Shown here piece by piece: positions 24,199 to 37,279 of a stretch of 64,000 nt of DNA. The DNA lies in assembly GCA_037157565.1 (NCBI GenBank), contig JAZHRO010000012.1, forward strand, positions 61,433,501 to 61,497,500, written 5' to 3'. The notes beneath the pieces were generated by a model, which was not told the origin of the DNA, made no database searches, and saw only the letters and a list, made by a program, of their open reading frames with translations. The stretch is from Thalassia testudinum (Eukaryota; Streptophyta; Magnoliopsida; Alismatales; Hydrocharitaceae). The translations under genes and the position numbers were made by a program. Position 1 is the first letter of the stretch. Each line of letters begins with the position of its first letter.

Positions 24199-25924
24199 TG
24201 TAATTCCCTGCTTGGAGGGGGTGAGATGTGCGTGACATAATAAAAAATACGGAATTAAAATAAACAATCTCACAAAAAGAACAATCACACAATGGGCACA
24301 AGTATTTTTAGGTGGAAACCCAAATCGGGTGAAAACCACCACCTAACCCTCTCGAGTTAGGATTGCCCGATTGACCTAGTCCATCAAATCCACTAAACCC
24401 AGTCACTTAAACGAGGGTGATTGAACCTCAATTACAACCACACTACTTAGACCGAGGGTAGTGTTCCTCAACACCCCTTTCTCTTCACAAGAGGGAATTT
24501 GAATCGCGAAGGAGACGGGAATTCTCAAAGCGAATATCCAACCAAAGACAATATAAATTACAATAATTCTATAGAGTCTCAAATATTTAATCCTAGCTTC
24601 TATAGGAGTTAGGAAACTTCCCTTTGGTGGAAGTGTGTCGAAGTGACGACGCGGATGCGAGAGCCACGCTTTGGCACAATAGCGCTCTCGTGACGTCGGC
24701 GGGAGAGCGAATGCACAACAGGACGAAGCTCTAAGATGAAGAGAGTGCTTGTAGAGCTAGAACTTCTTCTATTTGATCTTCTACTTCTTTTTGACACAAG
24801 TAAGTGGAAATATTCTAACAAAGGTGTGTCTTGGGTGTGTAATACAAGCCAAGGGGTCCTCCTTTATTTATAGAGGCCTTAGGAAGGCTTTGGAAGGCCT
24901 TGGAAGGCTTCCATAGCCGTTGGGTGCAAGGCCCAAGAGAATCAGACCTAAGTCAGAATTAATCATGATTCTGACATTGTCATCAGACGTCTGGTCCTGG
25001 CATCAGACTTCTGGAAAACCCGTTTAAGACATCTGGTAACTAAGTCAGACGTCTGATTTTAGGCAGATTTCCTTCCTAACTTGAATCTGATCTAAACAGG
25101 GTTCTAGTGAATTGTCATCAAACGACATACACGACGTCTGGCACTAAGTCTGGACATCTGGAAACCTACTTTTCTGCAGAACTGGATACCCAAGGGAGTG
25201 CAACGGCTTGAAAATCTCTCAAAAGAGATTTTGGGTCAGCCGAGGCAAAACGATCATGTATCAGACGTCTAAGGTCCTCTACGAACATCTGATACGAGGC
25301 TAACAGTCATTTTCTTAATGTTCACTAAGGCAACCAACGTTCCAGTAATTGAACGTTTGACAAAGTCATCAGATGTCTGCTAAGTCGTCTGGACTAAGGT
25401 CTAGATGTCTGATTTCATCAGATAGACTTAACTAAGTCCAGCCTAAATAATCAGACGTCTGAGTCAACAGTTAGACATCTTAAAAGTTTTTATCAAACAT
25501 CTGAAATTTAGATTAGAAGTCTTAAAAGGCTGTCTGAACCCTATTTTGGTTTTCTAAGTTCTCTATAGAAAACCTAAGTAACCTAGGGTAGTGTAGGTAT
25601 TCCTAGGACTACTTTAAGGATCTTTTGAGGCTCTTTAACATAAGATCTAAGACAAAAATAAAAAGCACAACAATGAAACAAAATAAAATAAAATGAAATC
25701 TATCATATTCTTCATCTCCTTCCTTCTTCAAGCTTTCACTCCTCGCGAGGCTCCTCTGCCTCTGTCAGGATCCTCCTATCCGCCATGGATGCGAGCTCGA
25801 ACTCTATCTAAACACTTGTCTCTATTTGCAATTTGACCTGAAAACTAGAAGTCAAATGCAAATGTTAAGAGACACTTGTTTTGTTATCATCAAAATAAAC
25901 GATCGTGGTGCTCTAGCACCAACA
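24199..25924 (-). repeat. 5' LTR of TR-GAG-2
   Basis: 1726 bp with the same ends as its partner. Many palindromes here read AGACATCT, AGATGTCT or GAACATCT in place of AGACGTCT, that is, CpG lost by C-to-T or G-to-A change. Confidence 0.9.
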
Positions 25925-27860
25925 AGGGGACCTCACCCCATGAGTTGAAGACGATAAGCCACTGGCAGAAAAATAATTTATGCGGGCGTGATGCTTCGTC
26001 CAGTTCCGAGGTGGGACTATTTTCCCACCTTCCTCGCACACGTCTACAGCAGAGATGCTTCGTTCAATTGCAGCTTCAGCCTTCAACACCAATTGGATGC
26101 CAAGAGTTGTTCACGAGAGTGCCCCGCGCAGCCTGGGACACAAGCCTAGAGTGGGCGGAGCCTGGAGCAGCATCAATCTTTCTTTGAGCTTCGCTTCAAT
26201 GGCGGATGAATGTCTGCACCTGAAAGTACCAAGGCAGCCTCGCGGCCACATTAAAACGCTCAATGAGCTTCTCCAAGGTGCGACGAATGTTTTGCGGTGG
26301 TCGACGTGGCGTGGGACCACCTGTAGGGGCGTGCCTAGGTCACACTGTGGCCGTGTAAGTGGGTGTGCTTGAGGGCGCTTGTGGGTGAGTGGCGGAGTGA
26401 ATGGAGTGAGGGGTTGTGATCAGGGGGTCGAGTTCAGAGCTTATGGAACTGTCGACGAGGAGGGAGATGGTCTGTGGAGGTGGAGCGAACTCGCTGGAGT
26501 GGTGGCCGAAAGTGAAGTGGATGATGGTGGTGGAGTACGACAGTGGTCGTTCGAGGGAATAAAGAAGGGGAAAATAGAGTAGAGGGTGAGAAGACTTATC
26601 TGGGAGTGAAAGGACGAAGAGGGAGGCAGGAATGGCATCTGGCTCGTATCGCCAACCCCAGAGATGAAGATGCTCAGTGAGGGAGGTCGGCGAGGACGAA
26701 GGGGAGGCAAGAGCGTCGGCGGGTACAGCACGACGCGGACGAGCGAGAGGAAAAGGAGCCTGCCACCAGTATTGTGGCTTGGCGACGAGGGAGAGTGGGA
26801 GAAGTCGTCGGAGCTTGATGAGCAGATCGACCGGAGGAGGAGAGATGAAATTGAGGGGTTTCTCCAGCTGAATTCAAGCTTAGGAGATGCGGGGCGATTT
26901 GGCATCTCTTAAATAAGCTTCTGAGGATGGATTTGTGCTTGGAAGCCAAGCTTCCAAGCAAGATATGTTCGCCGACGATGGTAACTCGAAAGAGACCCGA
27001 ATCTCTCATGCGTTTGCATGAGAGATTGGGAACCAAGTAGGGCCTCAAATTAGGTTCACATTTCAGGAGATTTCTCATAGAATCTCCCTTTCAATTTTGA
27101 AGGAGATTCTCTAAGAGATCAGGGAGAAATCACCCTTTCAATCTCGCTGTAGTAGGATTCCCTCCGCTATAATGGAAGAGGGACCTAATTACAAAGAACG
27201 AAGAAGAAGCTAGGTGGGTTTCTGGAGAGGTTTTCGAAAGATAGGGGTAAAAATGTAATCAGGTTGGACTTATTTGTAAAGTGAGCTAAGATGAGTTCCC
27301 CTTAGGTCCAAATTTTGGTACAAACCTAATTTGGATTTAAGGAATCTAATGGTGAAGTTGGATTTTGGGTTTGACCACGTTTGACTGGGCAATTTACGTA
27401 AAAACCTAATTTAGGGCAAATACTTGTATGAGACCCCATTATAGGTCAAGATAGGTTCCATTGGCCAAATTAAAGGTTTTAAACCCTAGATAATATTTTT
27501 ATATGATTTTTAGAGGATTTAGGTAAATTTTATCCTATCTAGAACCTTGTTTAATCAAGCGGGTTAATTTTAGGGTTACAAGAAGTCATTTAATTCCCAG
27601 AATTCACACGAACCCTTTTCTATTTGAACCAATCCACTTTTTATCTTGTTAAGACCATTTGACCTGTGTTTATCCCTTGAGAAAATCCCTTGTAATACTG
27701 CAATGGTAAAATTATAGTTTTACCTCTTGTTTCTTACTTTTCTCTCAAGATGGTTATTCATTGAATTAGGACCTCCAGTTGGTCATGTAGGAGCTTTTGT
27801 TCTCTTTTATGGGTTAAAATGAGCTAGTTAGGGCTCATGATGGTGTTCCCATCAACGTCA

Positions 27861-29586
27861 TGAAGGTTCGTCCCTACCAGGAGGGGTGACGTAATAAAAT
27901 TGCGGAAATAAAAATATAAAGCAATATCACAAGAAATTAAGCAATCACACAATGTACACAGGTATTTTTAGGTGGAAACCCAAATCGGGTGAAAACCACC
28001 ACCTAACCCTCTCGAGTTAGGATTTTCCGATCAACCTAGTTGATCAAATCCACTAACCGAATCACTTTGAACGAGGGTGATTCAACCTCAATACAACCAC
28101 GCTACAAGTACGAGGGTAGCATTCCTCAACCCCTTCTCTCCACGAGAAGGATTTTGTCCCACGAAGGAGACGGGAATTCGCAAAGCGAATACCCAACCAA
28201 AAGACAAAGAAACAATAGTCCTATAGAGCCAACAAAATAATAAACCTAAGCTTCTATAGGAAATAGGAAACTCCCCTTTGCAAGGAGTGCGTCGACGATG
28301 ACACGGGTGCGTGAGCCACGCGACGGCGCAACTTCGCTCTCGTAGACAACGGCGGGAGAGCGGGTGCGCAACGGTTGGATGCTCTCAAGATGTAGAACTT
28401 GAGCTTAGAGAGCAAGAGCTTCTTGGACACAAGAGTGTGAGAGTGTATAGCTAAGTGTGTCTTGTGTCTTTCTTAGTGTATATCTTGTGTGTTTTTGAGT
28501 TGCAAAGGCTCCCCTCTATTTATAGAGGCCATAGGAAGGCTTTGGAAGGCTTGGAAAAGCTTCCATAGCCGTTGGGTGCAAAGCCCAAGAGAATCAGGCC
28601 GAAATCAGGACAATGATTGCATTTGACAGGGTTATCAGACGTCTAACTCTGGCATCAGACGTCTGGAAGGCCACTTTAAGACGTCTGATTTCAAGGTCAG
28701 ACGTCTGATTCTATGCGGGTTTCTCCCTGACTTGAATCAGATCTAAACAGGGTTTTTGTGCAAGTCCATCAGACGACATACAGGACGTCTGGCACTATGT
28801 CTGGACGTCTGGAAACCTACTTTTACTGTGGGAATTGATTTCCAAACGTTGCAACGGCTAGAAAATCTCTGAGAAGAGATTTTGGGTCAGCCGAGGCAAA
28901 ACGATCATTTATCAGACGTCTGTAAAGTCCTATGGACGTCTGATAAGGCTCTAACGGTCATATTCCTGAGCGTCTTCTAAGCCAGCCAACGGTCCACTAA
29001 CTGGACGTCTGGCAAAGTCATCAGACGTCTCCTAAGACGTCTGGTCTAAGGTCTGGACGTCTGATTTCATCAGACAGAACTAACTATGTCCAGCCTAACA
29101 GTTATCAGACGTCTGAAACAACAGTCAGACGTCTTAAAATTCTTTATCAGACGTCTGATTTGGGAATTAGACGTCTGGAAGTGCTGTTTGAACCCTATAT
29201 TGATTTTCTAAGTATTCTACAGAAAACCTAAGTATCCTAGGGTTGTGTAGGTGTTCCTAGGACTACTTTTAGGATACTTTGAGGCTCTTTAACATAATGT
29301 TCTAAGGAATCAAAAAGAGCAAGAAAATAAATACAAGAGATACATGAAAGGATAAAAAAGAATCTATCCTATTCTTCTTGTCTTCCATCTCCAATCTTTC
29401 GCTCCACGCGAACCTCCTGTGTTTTCCGTCAAGCTCCTCCAATCCGTCCTGGATGCGAGCTTGAACTCCGTCTAAACACGTCCACATTTGCAATTGACCT
29501 GAAATCTAGGACTCAAATTGCAAATGTTAAATAACACGTGTTTTGTTATCATCAAAACAAATGATCGTGGTGCTCTAGCACCAACA
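27861..29586 (-). mobile_element. solo Sirevirus-like LTR (LTR-A family)
   Basis: 1726 bp, the reverse complement of the TR-GAG-1 LTR: it starts TGAAGGTTCGTCCC and ends TAGCACCAACA. Perfect target duplication CGTCA at 27856-27860 and 29587-29591. No primer site or polypurine tract adjoins it, so it is a solo LTR. It landed at the very end of the LTR-B solo, and its target duplication overlaps that element's own duplication by four bases. Confidence 0.93.
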
Positions 29587-31361
29587 CGTCACTCCAAACG
29601 TCTAATGCTAGAAACTTCCATATCAGAACTCCATCACGCAGCTCTTCCCGCTCGCCCTCCGCCCGCAACGGCAGCTCCTACAACTGCAGGAGCTTGAGAA
29701 GCTCCTCGCCGACGTCCTCCTCTCTATCATGACTCCTCCTCGAGCTCCACCGAGCTCCCGCGGACGTCTTCCTCCTCCCTCGCTCTCACTCCCTCACACT
29801 CTTTCACTCTCACTCCTCCCTGTTTTCCCCTTGCCAGTTCCTCTCCTTCCTTGCCATGGCTACAGCAGAGACAAGAGGGGGCGTGGCCGTCACAAGAGAA
29901 GGCGGAGGTGGCGGTGACTTGAGTGGTGTGTGGGGGTAAGAAGAAGAGAGGGGGGGTTTATATAGAGTGGGTTTAGGGTTTAAGGGGTGAGGGTGCGGGG
30001 AAGAGAGGGGCTGTTGCGCGTAGTCCGTGCGTAGAGCGAAAAAGGGACATATGAAAATCTCACCTTCAGACGTCCGGGCAGGTGTCCAGACGTCTAGACA
30101 GATGTCTGACCGAAACTTCAGACGTCTTATCCAACTAAAAAGGCAACGGGTCATTTCAGCAATGTAATTTGTAAATTCCCTCAGGAGGGAGTGAGATATG
30201 CAGGATATAATATTAAATGTAAAATTAAAATATCATTCTCACACAACAAGCAATCACACAAATGCACAAAGGATTTTTAGGTGAAAACCCAAATACAGGT
30301 AAAAACCACCACTTAGGCCTCTCGACTTAGAATTTTCCGATAGACCTAGTCGATCAAATCCACCATCTAAGTCACTTCAACGAGGGTGACTTAACCTCTT
30401 ACAACCACTCTACTATGTACGAGGGTAGCGTTCCTCAAACCACTTCTCTTCACGAGGAGTATTTTGTCTCATGAAGGAGACGGGAATTCGAAAAGCGAAT
30501 ACTCAACCCGAAGACAATAAATTATAGCAGTCCTATAGAGCCACAAAGAATAAGGTAGACCTAACTACTATAGGTAAAGGATACTTCCCTTTGGTGGAAG
30601 TGCGTCGGCCTGACACAGATGCATGAACCACGCGATGGGACAACGTCGCTCTCGTAATCGTAGGCGGGAAAGCAAGTGAGCAACTAGGATAGTCCTCTCT
30701 AGATGTAGAATTAAAGCTTGGAGAGCAAGATCACCTCTAATGATCAATTGGATACAATATGATGTGGAAATGGTATTTCTTGGTATGTGTTTGCAAGGAA
30801 AGGGTACTTCTCCATTTATAGAAGGCCTAGGAAGGCTTAGGAAGGCTGTGGAGGCCTTAGGTAGCCGTTGAGAATTATCCCAAGACAAATCAGGTCACAA
30901 TCAGAATTATTAATGATTCTGATAGGATCATTAGATGTCTAGGAAAATTATTAGATGATTGGAAGTCAAGTATAAGACCTCTGATAATTAAATTAGACGT
31001 CTAATACTAGATGGGTTCCCTTACTAATTTAATCTGACCTAAACAGAATTCTAGTGTAAGTTGGTCAAATGATAGGTTGAATGTCTAGCGTTATGTCTAA
31101 ACGTCTGGAAACCTAATTAACTGTGGGAATGGATTTCCTAAGGCACAAAGGGCTATATCCCTCAAGAGAAGTGATTTTGGCTTTGATTAAGGCTAACTTT
31201 CACTTATCAGACGTCTGAGGTCCTCTATGGACGTCTGATAGAAGATCAAGGATCATTTCTTAACGATCATTTTTCTAAGCCAATGTTCCACTAATTAAAC
31301 ATCTGGCAAGGTCATCTGACGTCTACTAAGGCGTCTAGACTAAGGGCTGGTCGTCTGACGT

Positions 31362-34005
31362 TGTTACAACCCGATTCCTGAATCCCTACAAGACCCGTGA
31401 CTGGCTCGACTCAACTAATCCCAAGACCCAGTTGTTCAACAAGAAATAATCAAAAAGTAGGAAAGTAAATCACATTTACTATGCTAAGTAACTAACAATA
31501 AAAGAGTACAAGCAGTAAAGAAAGTAAAAGCTGCTAACAGTACATATCACCACCACAACAGTAAAGTAGAACAAAGTACAGAACAGAAACGGTAACAACA
31601 GTCTAAACTCACTAGCAAAAGCAAGTACAACAACAACAGGAACTACTGCTGGGCTCAATTGGACCCAGCACCCTTTGCAGCCGGTGATTCGGGCTGCTCA
31701 ACACCTGGACCTGAAAAGGGTTATGAGAAAACGGAGTCAGCGAACGCTGAGTAGAGTGGTAACCAACTAACTAAAGTAGTAAAGGCTAACAGGTAAATTA
31801 TCTTTTTCAATTATTTCATTTTAAGTCATTTCTTTTCACCCATTAGTTACTTTTATATCTCTTTCTTGATCTCGTATGTTCCTCGTGAGAACGATCTTGA
31901 TTGCAGTCTTTTCCGAATAATAGAAGGCACACGTGGTGCTTTCCTAGCCGGGAGAGTCCCCCGTGGTGATCCTACAACCAATCAACCACCCAGAGGTCAT
32001 GGACAGAAGTAGCGATGACTACGGCACACGCGATAAGCGCACGGGTAGCTACCCCGCACTGACACGCCGTCAGTCATTTCTGCTAGCAGGTATGCCCAAA
32101 GTACAGCACGGAATAGTATAGGGCCTAGCCCTCTCAGTAATAGGGGTCTAGCCTCTCAGAACCAAACAGGGGTCTCGCCCCTCCATAGTCCGCACACCCT
32201 CGTTTGACTACCCCGGTTTGCCTAGTTGGCCTAAGAAGTCAGAGTAGGGTGGCTAGCTGAACCTCGGGCCCTGTGGGGTGGCTAGCACTCTCCCTACACT
32301 AGTAACTCTCCCCGGTATAGAGTACGCAAGGGCCAAGGAAGTCCGTGTAGAGTGGCCAATCCTAGCCCCGAGTCCCAACCCAAGGGCAGCTAGCTCCGCT
32401 CTACACTAAATAAGGGACAGTCGCTCTCCTTGGTACCACGTACTCAAGGGCTAACACACTTCCCACTCACATTTTCAGATCCATTCCATCTATCCATAGG
32501 AGCTCTACTCCTAATTCCCTGTAGGGTTCATGCTCGTATTCCCCATGTTATTCCATACTAGGTTTTGTCATTCACAATTCCATTCTTAGATTATACCATG
32601 AAACTCGTATTTCCACAATTTACATACACAACAAGTAATGTCATAGGTAACTATTCAACTAGCATAGGCATTTCATATTTCACAGGTAGCTCTTATTTAT
32701 TAACAGACAGTTGTTTAAATTTCTATTCATCCATTTAAGACTACAATCTCAAACACGCATTCAAACAGTGCAAGTACTTCTTGTCCTAGGATTCTAGTTA
32801 TCTAAGTTCACATATTCATTCATGTTTTATAATTTACATCAGGGGGGAAACCACTCTACCAGACAATCCAGGAGTACTAGGGGCTAGAACGACAGGCTCA
32901 CGTGCCTCTGTAGGCCTCGAACACGCAACAAATCAAAGTCCTATACCAAGGAACATAACACAACGGAATGTTCATAACAGTATATAAGGCTTTATAACAC
33001 ATAGAGGAACTCACAGGGAAACCACAGATATCTTGTTTGCGTAAAACAGACCTCAAACAGACCCTAAACGGGTCAAAAATAGAACTGCAGACCTAAATCA
33101 GACGTCTGGTACAAGGTCCAGACGTCTTAAAAGTAACCAGGATCTCACCTCAGGTTCCTGCGTCGACTTCAAACATCCAGAACCCCTACCTATCCGTGTG
33201 GACACAGCTCCAGACATCCGACCGATCCTCCAGTCGTCTGGGAGTGCTTTTGGTTGTCTGGTAATCTGTCCAGACATCCGAAACGTGTGGGAAGGCATGC
33301 CCTGCGCCTTCCCAAAGCTATCCCTGCACGCAACACACCATATCTTCTACATTTAGCCACGCAGATCGTAGCTGTGGTGCGGCCTGCAAGGCCATAACCG
33401 CAAGAGGAATGTACCTTCGCGAAGCTCTACTTTCAGACGTCCGGTGTCGTCACCAAATGTGCAACCCATCGCCTGGATGACTCGCTAGACGTCTGATTCT
33501 AGGAAAAACCCAAAACCAGACCGACCTGCTCCTCTTGTTGCGCACAGCCGCGACCTCTCCTCCTCGTTTGCAGCTCTGGCTACAGCAAAGTGTCAGGGAC
33601 GTCTCCCCCGACGCACTCCTCCTACTGCACGCGCTGCTCCTGCAGTGCGTCCTCCGGCGAGCTCCCACAAGCTCACAAACACAAGCTCCTCCTTCTCTCT
33701 TCACGCCGCCTCTCCTCCTCGCTCTCGCTCCCTTTCACTGCAGTTGAGAAGAGGAAGGAAGGTTGTGGTGGAGGAGTGGAGAAGAAAGGAAGGGGGGGAG
33801 AGGGGTTACATAAGGGAGTAGCTAGGGTTCGGTGGAGGAGAAAGAAGAGAGAGAGAAGAGAGAAAAAGGTTGTCTGTGTGCAGCCAGCACGTAGGCCCGA
33901 CCCAGTGTACAAAATTTTCAATTTCCAGACATCTAGGAAGGGGTCCAGACGTCTAATTGATAGTCCAGACGTCTTAAAAGGCTCAGAACAGAACGGGTCT
34001 TTATA
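31362..34005 (-). repeat. 3' LTR of the chromovirus
   Basis: 2644 bp. It starts TGTTACAACCCG and ends GGGTCTTTATA, the final CA having mutated to TA. AGACGTCT-type motifs occur at about 33100-33500 and 33925-33975, outside the core of the tandem-rich section. Confidence 0.85.
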
Positions 34006-34109
34006 TCATAACAAACATAAAGGAAGCTTCGACCTCGAAACTTGAGCTAGCTAGGGTGCAGAAAAGGAAATATACACGCATAACAAACTTAAAGAGGACT
34101 GAAGCCTGT

Positions 34110-34674
34110 CTGAAAAGACGTACTCACAAAAAGCTCCGGGTACCGCTCTCTCATCGCTGCCTCAAGCTCTCAGGTAGCCTCCTCGTACCGCTGGCTCCTC
34201 CATAGGACTTTCACCAGAGGTACCTACTTCCGTCTCAAACTCCGGACGACTCTATCTAGTATCTACACTGGTCTCTCGGAGTAGGTCAGGTCGTCACCCA
34301 CCTCGACACTCTCGTGGCTCAGAACGTGACTGGGATCGGCGACGTACCTCTGGAGGTTGGACACGTGGAACACGTCGTGCACCCCAGAAAACTGAGGAGG
34401 AAGGGCAAGCCGGTAAGCAACGAGTCCTACCCACTCCAGGACCTCAAAGGGCCCCACAAACCTTGGCGCAAGCTTCCCTTTCACCCCAAAACGTTGCAGG
34501 CCCTTCAAGGGAGAAACGTGAAGAAAGACGTAATCCCCAACCTCGAACTGCACCTCTCTGGGCTTATGATCGGCATAACTCTTCTGTCTGCTCCTGACAG
34601 TGCGAAGTCGTCTGTGAATCTGCTCTATCACCTCTTGACTCTGCCAGATCTGCTTAGGGCCAACCTCCCACTTG
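34110..34674 (-). pseudogene. chromovirus integrase C terminus and chromodomain
   Basis: Minus strand. The frame reads VGPKQIWQSQEVIEQIHRRL, YADHKPREVQFEVGDYVFL, KLAPRFVGPFEVLEWVG and VFHVSNLQRYVADPSHVL, the usual post-core integrase region (GPY/F-type). It continues as VPLVKVLWRSQRYEEAT and ELEAAMRERYPELF, a chromodomain that would steer insertion to marked chromatin. At least three stops interrupt the chromodomain. The piece is cut off from the catalytic core by the solo LTR at 34680-36307. Confidence 0.8.
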
Positions 34675-34679
34675 GTCCC

Positions 34680-36307
34680 TGATGAGTCCATTTTAATGGA
34701 CTATTATTACGCCTAAGTTAACTTTAATCTTACCTTTTAGATTTGTTAATAACTAAATTAAGTTATAGAATGTTCGCATGCATTATTAATTAAGTTTACA
34801 TTTATTTTATAGCATTCTATAACTTAATATGTAATAATTTTATGTTTTTATGTTGCAGGAGTAATAAGGGGAAAAGAACAAGGAGGGGAGGGTAAATTCC
34901 CCCCTCAAACAACCGGCCATCTTTTCCCCATCCTCCGACCACCCTCAACAAGTGCAAACCGCCGCTGACTAAAATTAGGAGGGGATTTTGAAAATCCCTG
35001 GTTGCGCGGAAGAGAGGAGTTAAGAGGAGGAGGAGGAGCACAGGAGAGGATCATCTTTCTCCCCCTTGCGAAGATCATCTTCCTCCCCCTTGCGGGGATC
35101 CACCTTCTCCCCAGCCACCACCAACACTGTGGTCAGAGCATACACCGTGAACCAAGCATAGCCAAGCGTTTTGCAGGCGCTGCGCCTGCCCTTGCAAGCC
35201 ACACTATCACGCGCCACCTTCCAGCGCCATCCACCAGCCTGCACCAAGCACGCCAAGCGCACCGCACCGCACCGCCCCACCCGCAGGCGCACCGCACCGC
35301 CCCACCCGCGCCCGCAAGCGCTTGCACCTTCCAATGCTCACACCACCCAAGTCTTCCTCACACACCCGCCCCGCCTCACCAGCATCTCCAGCCAACGCCG
35401 CTCCAGCCAGCGCCCCATCCTGCATCTACCGCACCCGCACTTCCAGCGCCTGCCTCAGCCAGCGTCTCTCCAGCGCCTGGTGATCCTCTCTGCAGACCAC
35501 CTGACACGCCCTCGCAAGCGCTGCAGAACCTCCACGCACCCCTGCAGCCTCCCTCCAGCAGCTTAGCTTGCCCTCCCTCACCGCAGTGCAGGCGCCTCGC
35601 CTCACTCGCGCCCCTGCCAGGCCACGCAGAACCACCACTCGCCACCTTCTTCTCCTTCTTGTAGCCACCACAGGCTGCCATCAGCCGCGCCGTCACCACC
35701 ATCAGGTGCAGCCTGAGCGGGGTGATCTTCAGTGGGAGCCTCGACGTCTATCTCTCCTCCTCCTGTGCGCACAAGCCGCAGCAACAAATCCTTTATTTTC
35801 AAGTTGATTAAAAATTAAATTTAATGCCATTGCCACGAGAAATTAACTTCATTTATGATTATTTTATTGTGGCAAAATTGCGAATGCACACTCATGCTTT
35901 CTGATAATTGCACGTTATTGATATTCACCTATTTCAAGATTGGTTTTGGGATTAACATGTGCACCAATTTTCTCTAGTATATGTCAATTGAAACTTACAT
36001 AAAATCATCATATATTTATTGAAGATTTCAGTTAGGGAAAACTGCACATATACCCTTATATTTTTGAGTTATTGTGAATCCTCTTTCCATTGCATTTTAT
36101 GTCGGATGTGACTAGGGAATTCGCGCTTGACAGAAAGAATACGAAATAATCGAGAATTTATTGCATAATTGCCTCCCTGTGGACACGACCCACTCTTCTG
36201 TCAGTGGTTATTTTTATTGTTGATTAGTCTATTTTTCCACCACTTAAATACTACAACGCGTTATTTCATTTGCGAAACTCAATTGAAAGTGGAAAATTGA
36301 CTTGTCA
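34680..36307 (+). mobile_element. solo LTR of a third type (LTR-D) inside the chromovirus integrase
   Basis: 1628 bp with TG...CA ends and a perfect target duplication GTCCC (34675-34679 and 36308-36312). It starts TGATGAGTCCATTTTAATGG. Near its end it reads CTCCCTGTGGACACGACCC, a phrase typical of the 3' end of Athila/Tat LTRs, so plus orientation is likely. The middle part (about 35020-35730) is GC-rich and proline-codon-rich with a short tandem duplication around 35260-35312 built on CACCGCACCGCCCCACCCGC. Removing it rejoins the integrase frame. Confidence 0.85.
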
Positions 36308-36312
36308 GTCCC

Positions 36313-37271
36313 TACCTCAACCCAACTCAAGGGCGCAGTACACCTCCGACCGTACAGAGCCTCGTAGGGTGACATGCTGATACTCGAGTGATAACTATTA
36401 TTATAAGCAAACTCTGCCAAGGGCAAGTGCTCCTCCCAAGAGCCCCTCCAGTCTAGTACACAGGCGCGTATAAAGGTCCTCGAGTTCTGAATCGTGCGCT
36501 CTAACTGTCCGTCCGTCTGGGGGTGGTACGCCATACTGAACTTCAACCGTGTCCCCAAGTCCTCCTGAAACTCGACCCAAAATTGGGAAGTAAAACGGGT
36601 ATCCCGGTCGGATATAATCTCTCGCGGAACTCTGTGCAGACATACCACATCACGAATATACCTCTCTGCTAACTGCGCTGGTCCCAAGGTCACTCAGATC
36701 GGCAAGAAACGTGTCGTCTTCGTCAATCTGTCAATAATCACTCATACTGCGTCGTGTCCTCGCTGGGTAACGGGTAAGCCCACCACCAAGTCCATGGTGA
36801 TGCTCTCCCACTTTCACTCTGGCATAGGAAGTGGCTGCAACGACCTTGCAGGCCCTTGATGCTCGACCTTCACCTGCTGCACACCAAACACTACTGCACA
36901 AACTCACCTACATCCCGCTTTATCCCTCTCCACCAAAAGTCACGCCTCAGATCATGATACATCTTCATGTTCCCGGGATGTATGGAGAACCTGAACCCGT
37001 GCGCCTCAGTCAGGAGTTCTCTCAACAACTCCTCATCCTTGGGAACGCACAAATGTCCCCTCATGCATAGCACCTCGTCTGTAAAAGAGAAGTCTCCAGG
37101 GTCCCCTGACAGTACTCTGTCTCTCAACGACTGCTGGTATGGATCTGTCATCTGTCCTGTGATTATGCGATCTATCAGCTCTGGTCTCGTCTGTTGTGTC
37201 ACCGTCACTGCCCCACAATGCCCTGTAACTCTAGGGGTCGCCAACTGCCCAACTCCTCCAGGAGTCTCCAA
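36313..37271 (-). pseudogene. chromovirus integrase: zinc-binding and catalytic core
   Basis: Minus strand. The zinc-binding part carries HGFRFSIHPGNMKMYHDLRR and WWRGIKRDV, the H-x-H/C-type finger region with its cysteines altered. The core has WESITMDLVVGLP, IISDRDTRFTSQFW and MAYHPQTDGQLERTIQ, giving the D, D and E of the DDE triad. SMSPYEALYGRRC ends the core. In-frame stops lie near 36695 and 36745. LTR-D truncates the frame directly after the core. Confidence 0.85.
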
Positions 37272-37279
37272 CTCTGTGC

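Larger units (their letters stand above)
20344..25924 (-). mobile_element. TR-GAG-2: complete non-autonomous Sirevirus-like element
   Basis: 5581 bp, minus strand, flanked by the perfect duplication AGGGG (20339-20343 and 25925-25929). It has two LTRs of 1736 and 1726 bp, a Met-tRNA-type primer site at 24185-24196, a longer gag than TR-GAG-1 and a cluster of polypurine motifs at 22080-22380. No polymerase genes are present. The LTRs look more diverged from each other than those of TR-GAG-1, so it is older. It sits inside the LTR-B solo. Confidence 0.93.
19527..27854 (-). mobile_element. solo Athila/Tat-type LTR (LTR-B family), interrupted by TR-GAG-2
   Basis: The LTR proper is about 2.74 kb in two pieces, 19527-20343 and 25930-27854. 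It starts TGTTAAGAGTGC and ends CCCATCA. It is flanked by ACGTC at 19522-19526 and 27855-27859. It is the reverse complement of the LTR at 37643-40449, sharing the ends and the phrase around GTCCGAGGTCGAACAC (19621 onward; GTTCGACCTC in the other copy). No primer site or internal sequence flanks it, so it is a solo LTR. It lies inside the LTR-C solo. Confidence 0.85.
17398..30158 (-). mobile_element. solo chromovirus LTR (LTR-C family), interrupted by later insertions
   Basis: The LTR proper is about 2.7 kb in two pieces, 17398-19526 and 29592-30158. It starts TGTTGCGACC and ends in CA. The flanks GCAGT (17393-17397) and GCAAT (30159-30163) are a target duplication with one change. It aligns along its length with the two LTRs of the chromovirus at 31362-44942, including shared phrases such as CGATAAGCGCACGGGTAGCTA. 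No internal chromovirus sequence is present, so it is a solo LTR formed by LTR recombination. The gap between its pieces is filled by the LTR-B solo, TR-GAG-2 and a solo LTR-A. Confidence 0.85.

Noticed and set aside
33590..34045. Arginine-rich open frame in the chromovirus region
   Set aside because: It lies in the chromovirus LTR and its end, where GA-rich repeats keep several frames open.
35002..35664. 220-codon proline- and alanine-rich frame
   Set aside because: It lies wholly inside the solo LTR 34680-36307 and reflects GC-rich, short repeated sequence; the opposite strand is also open.
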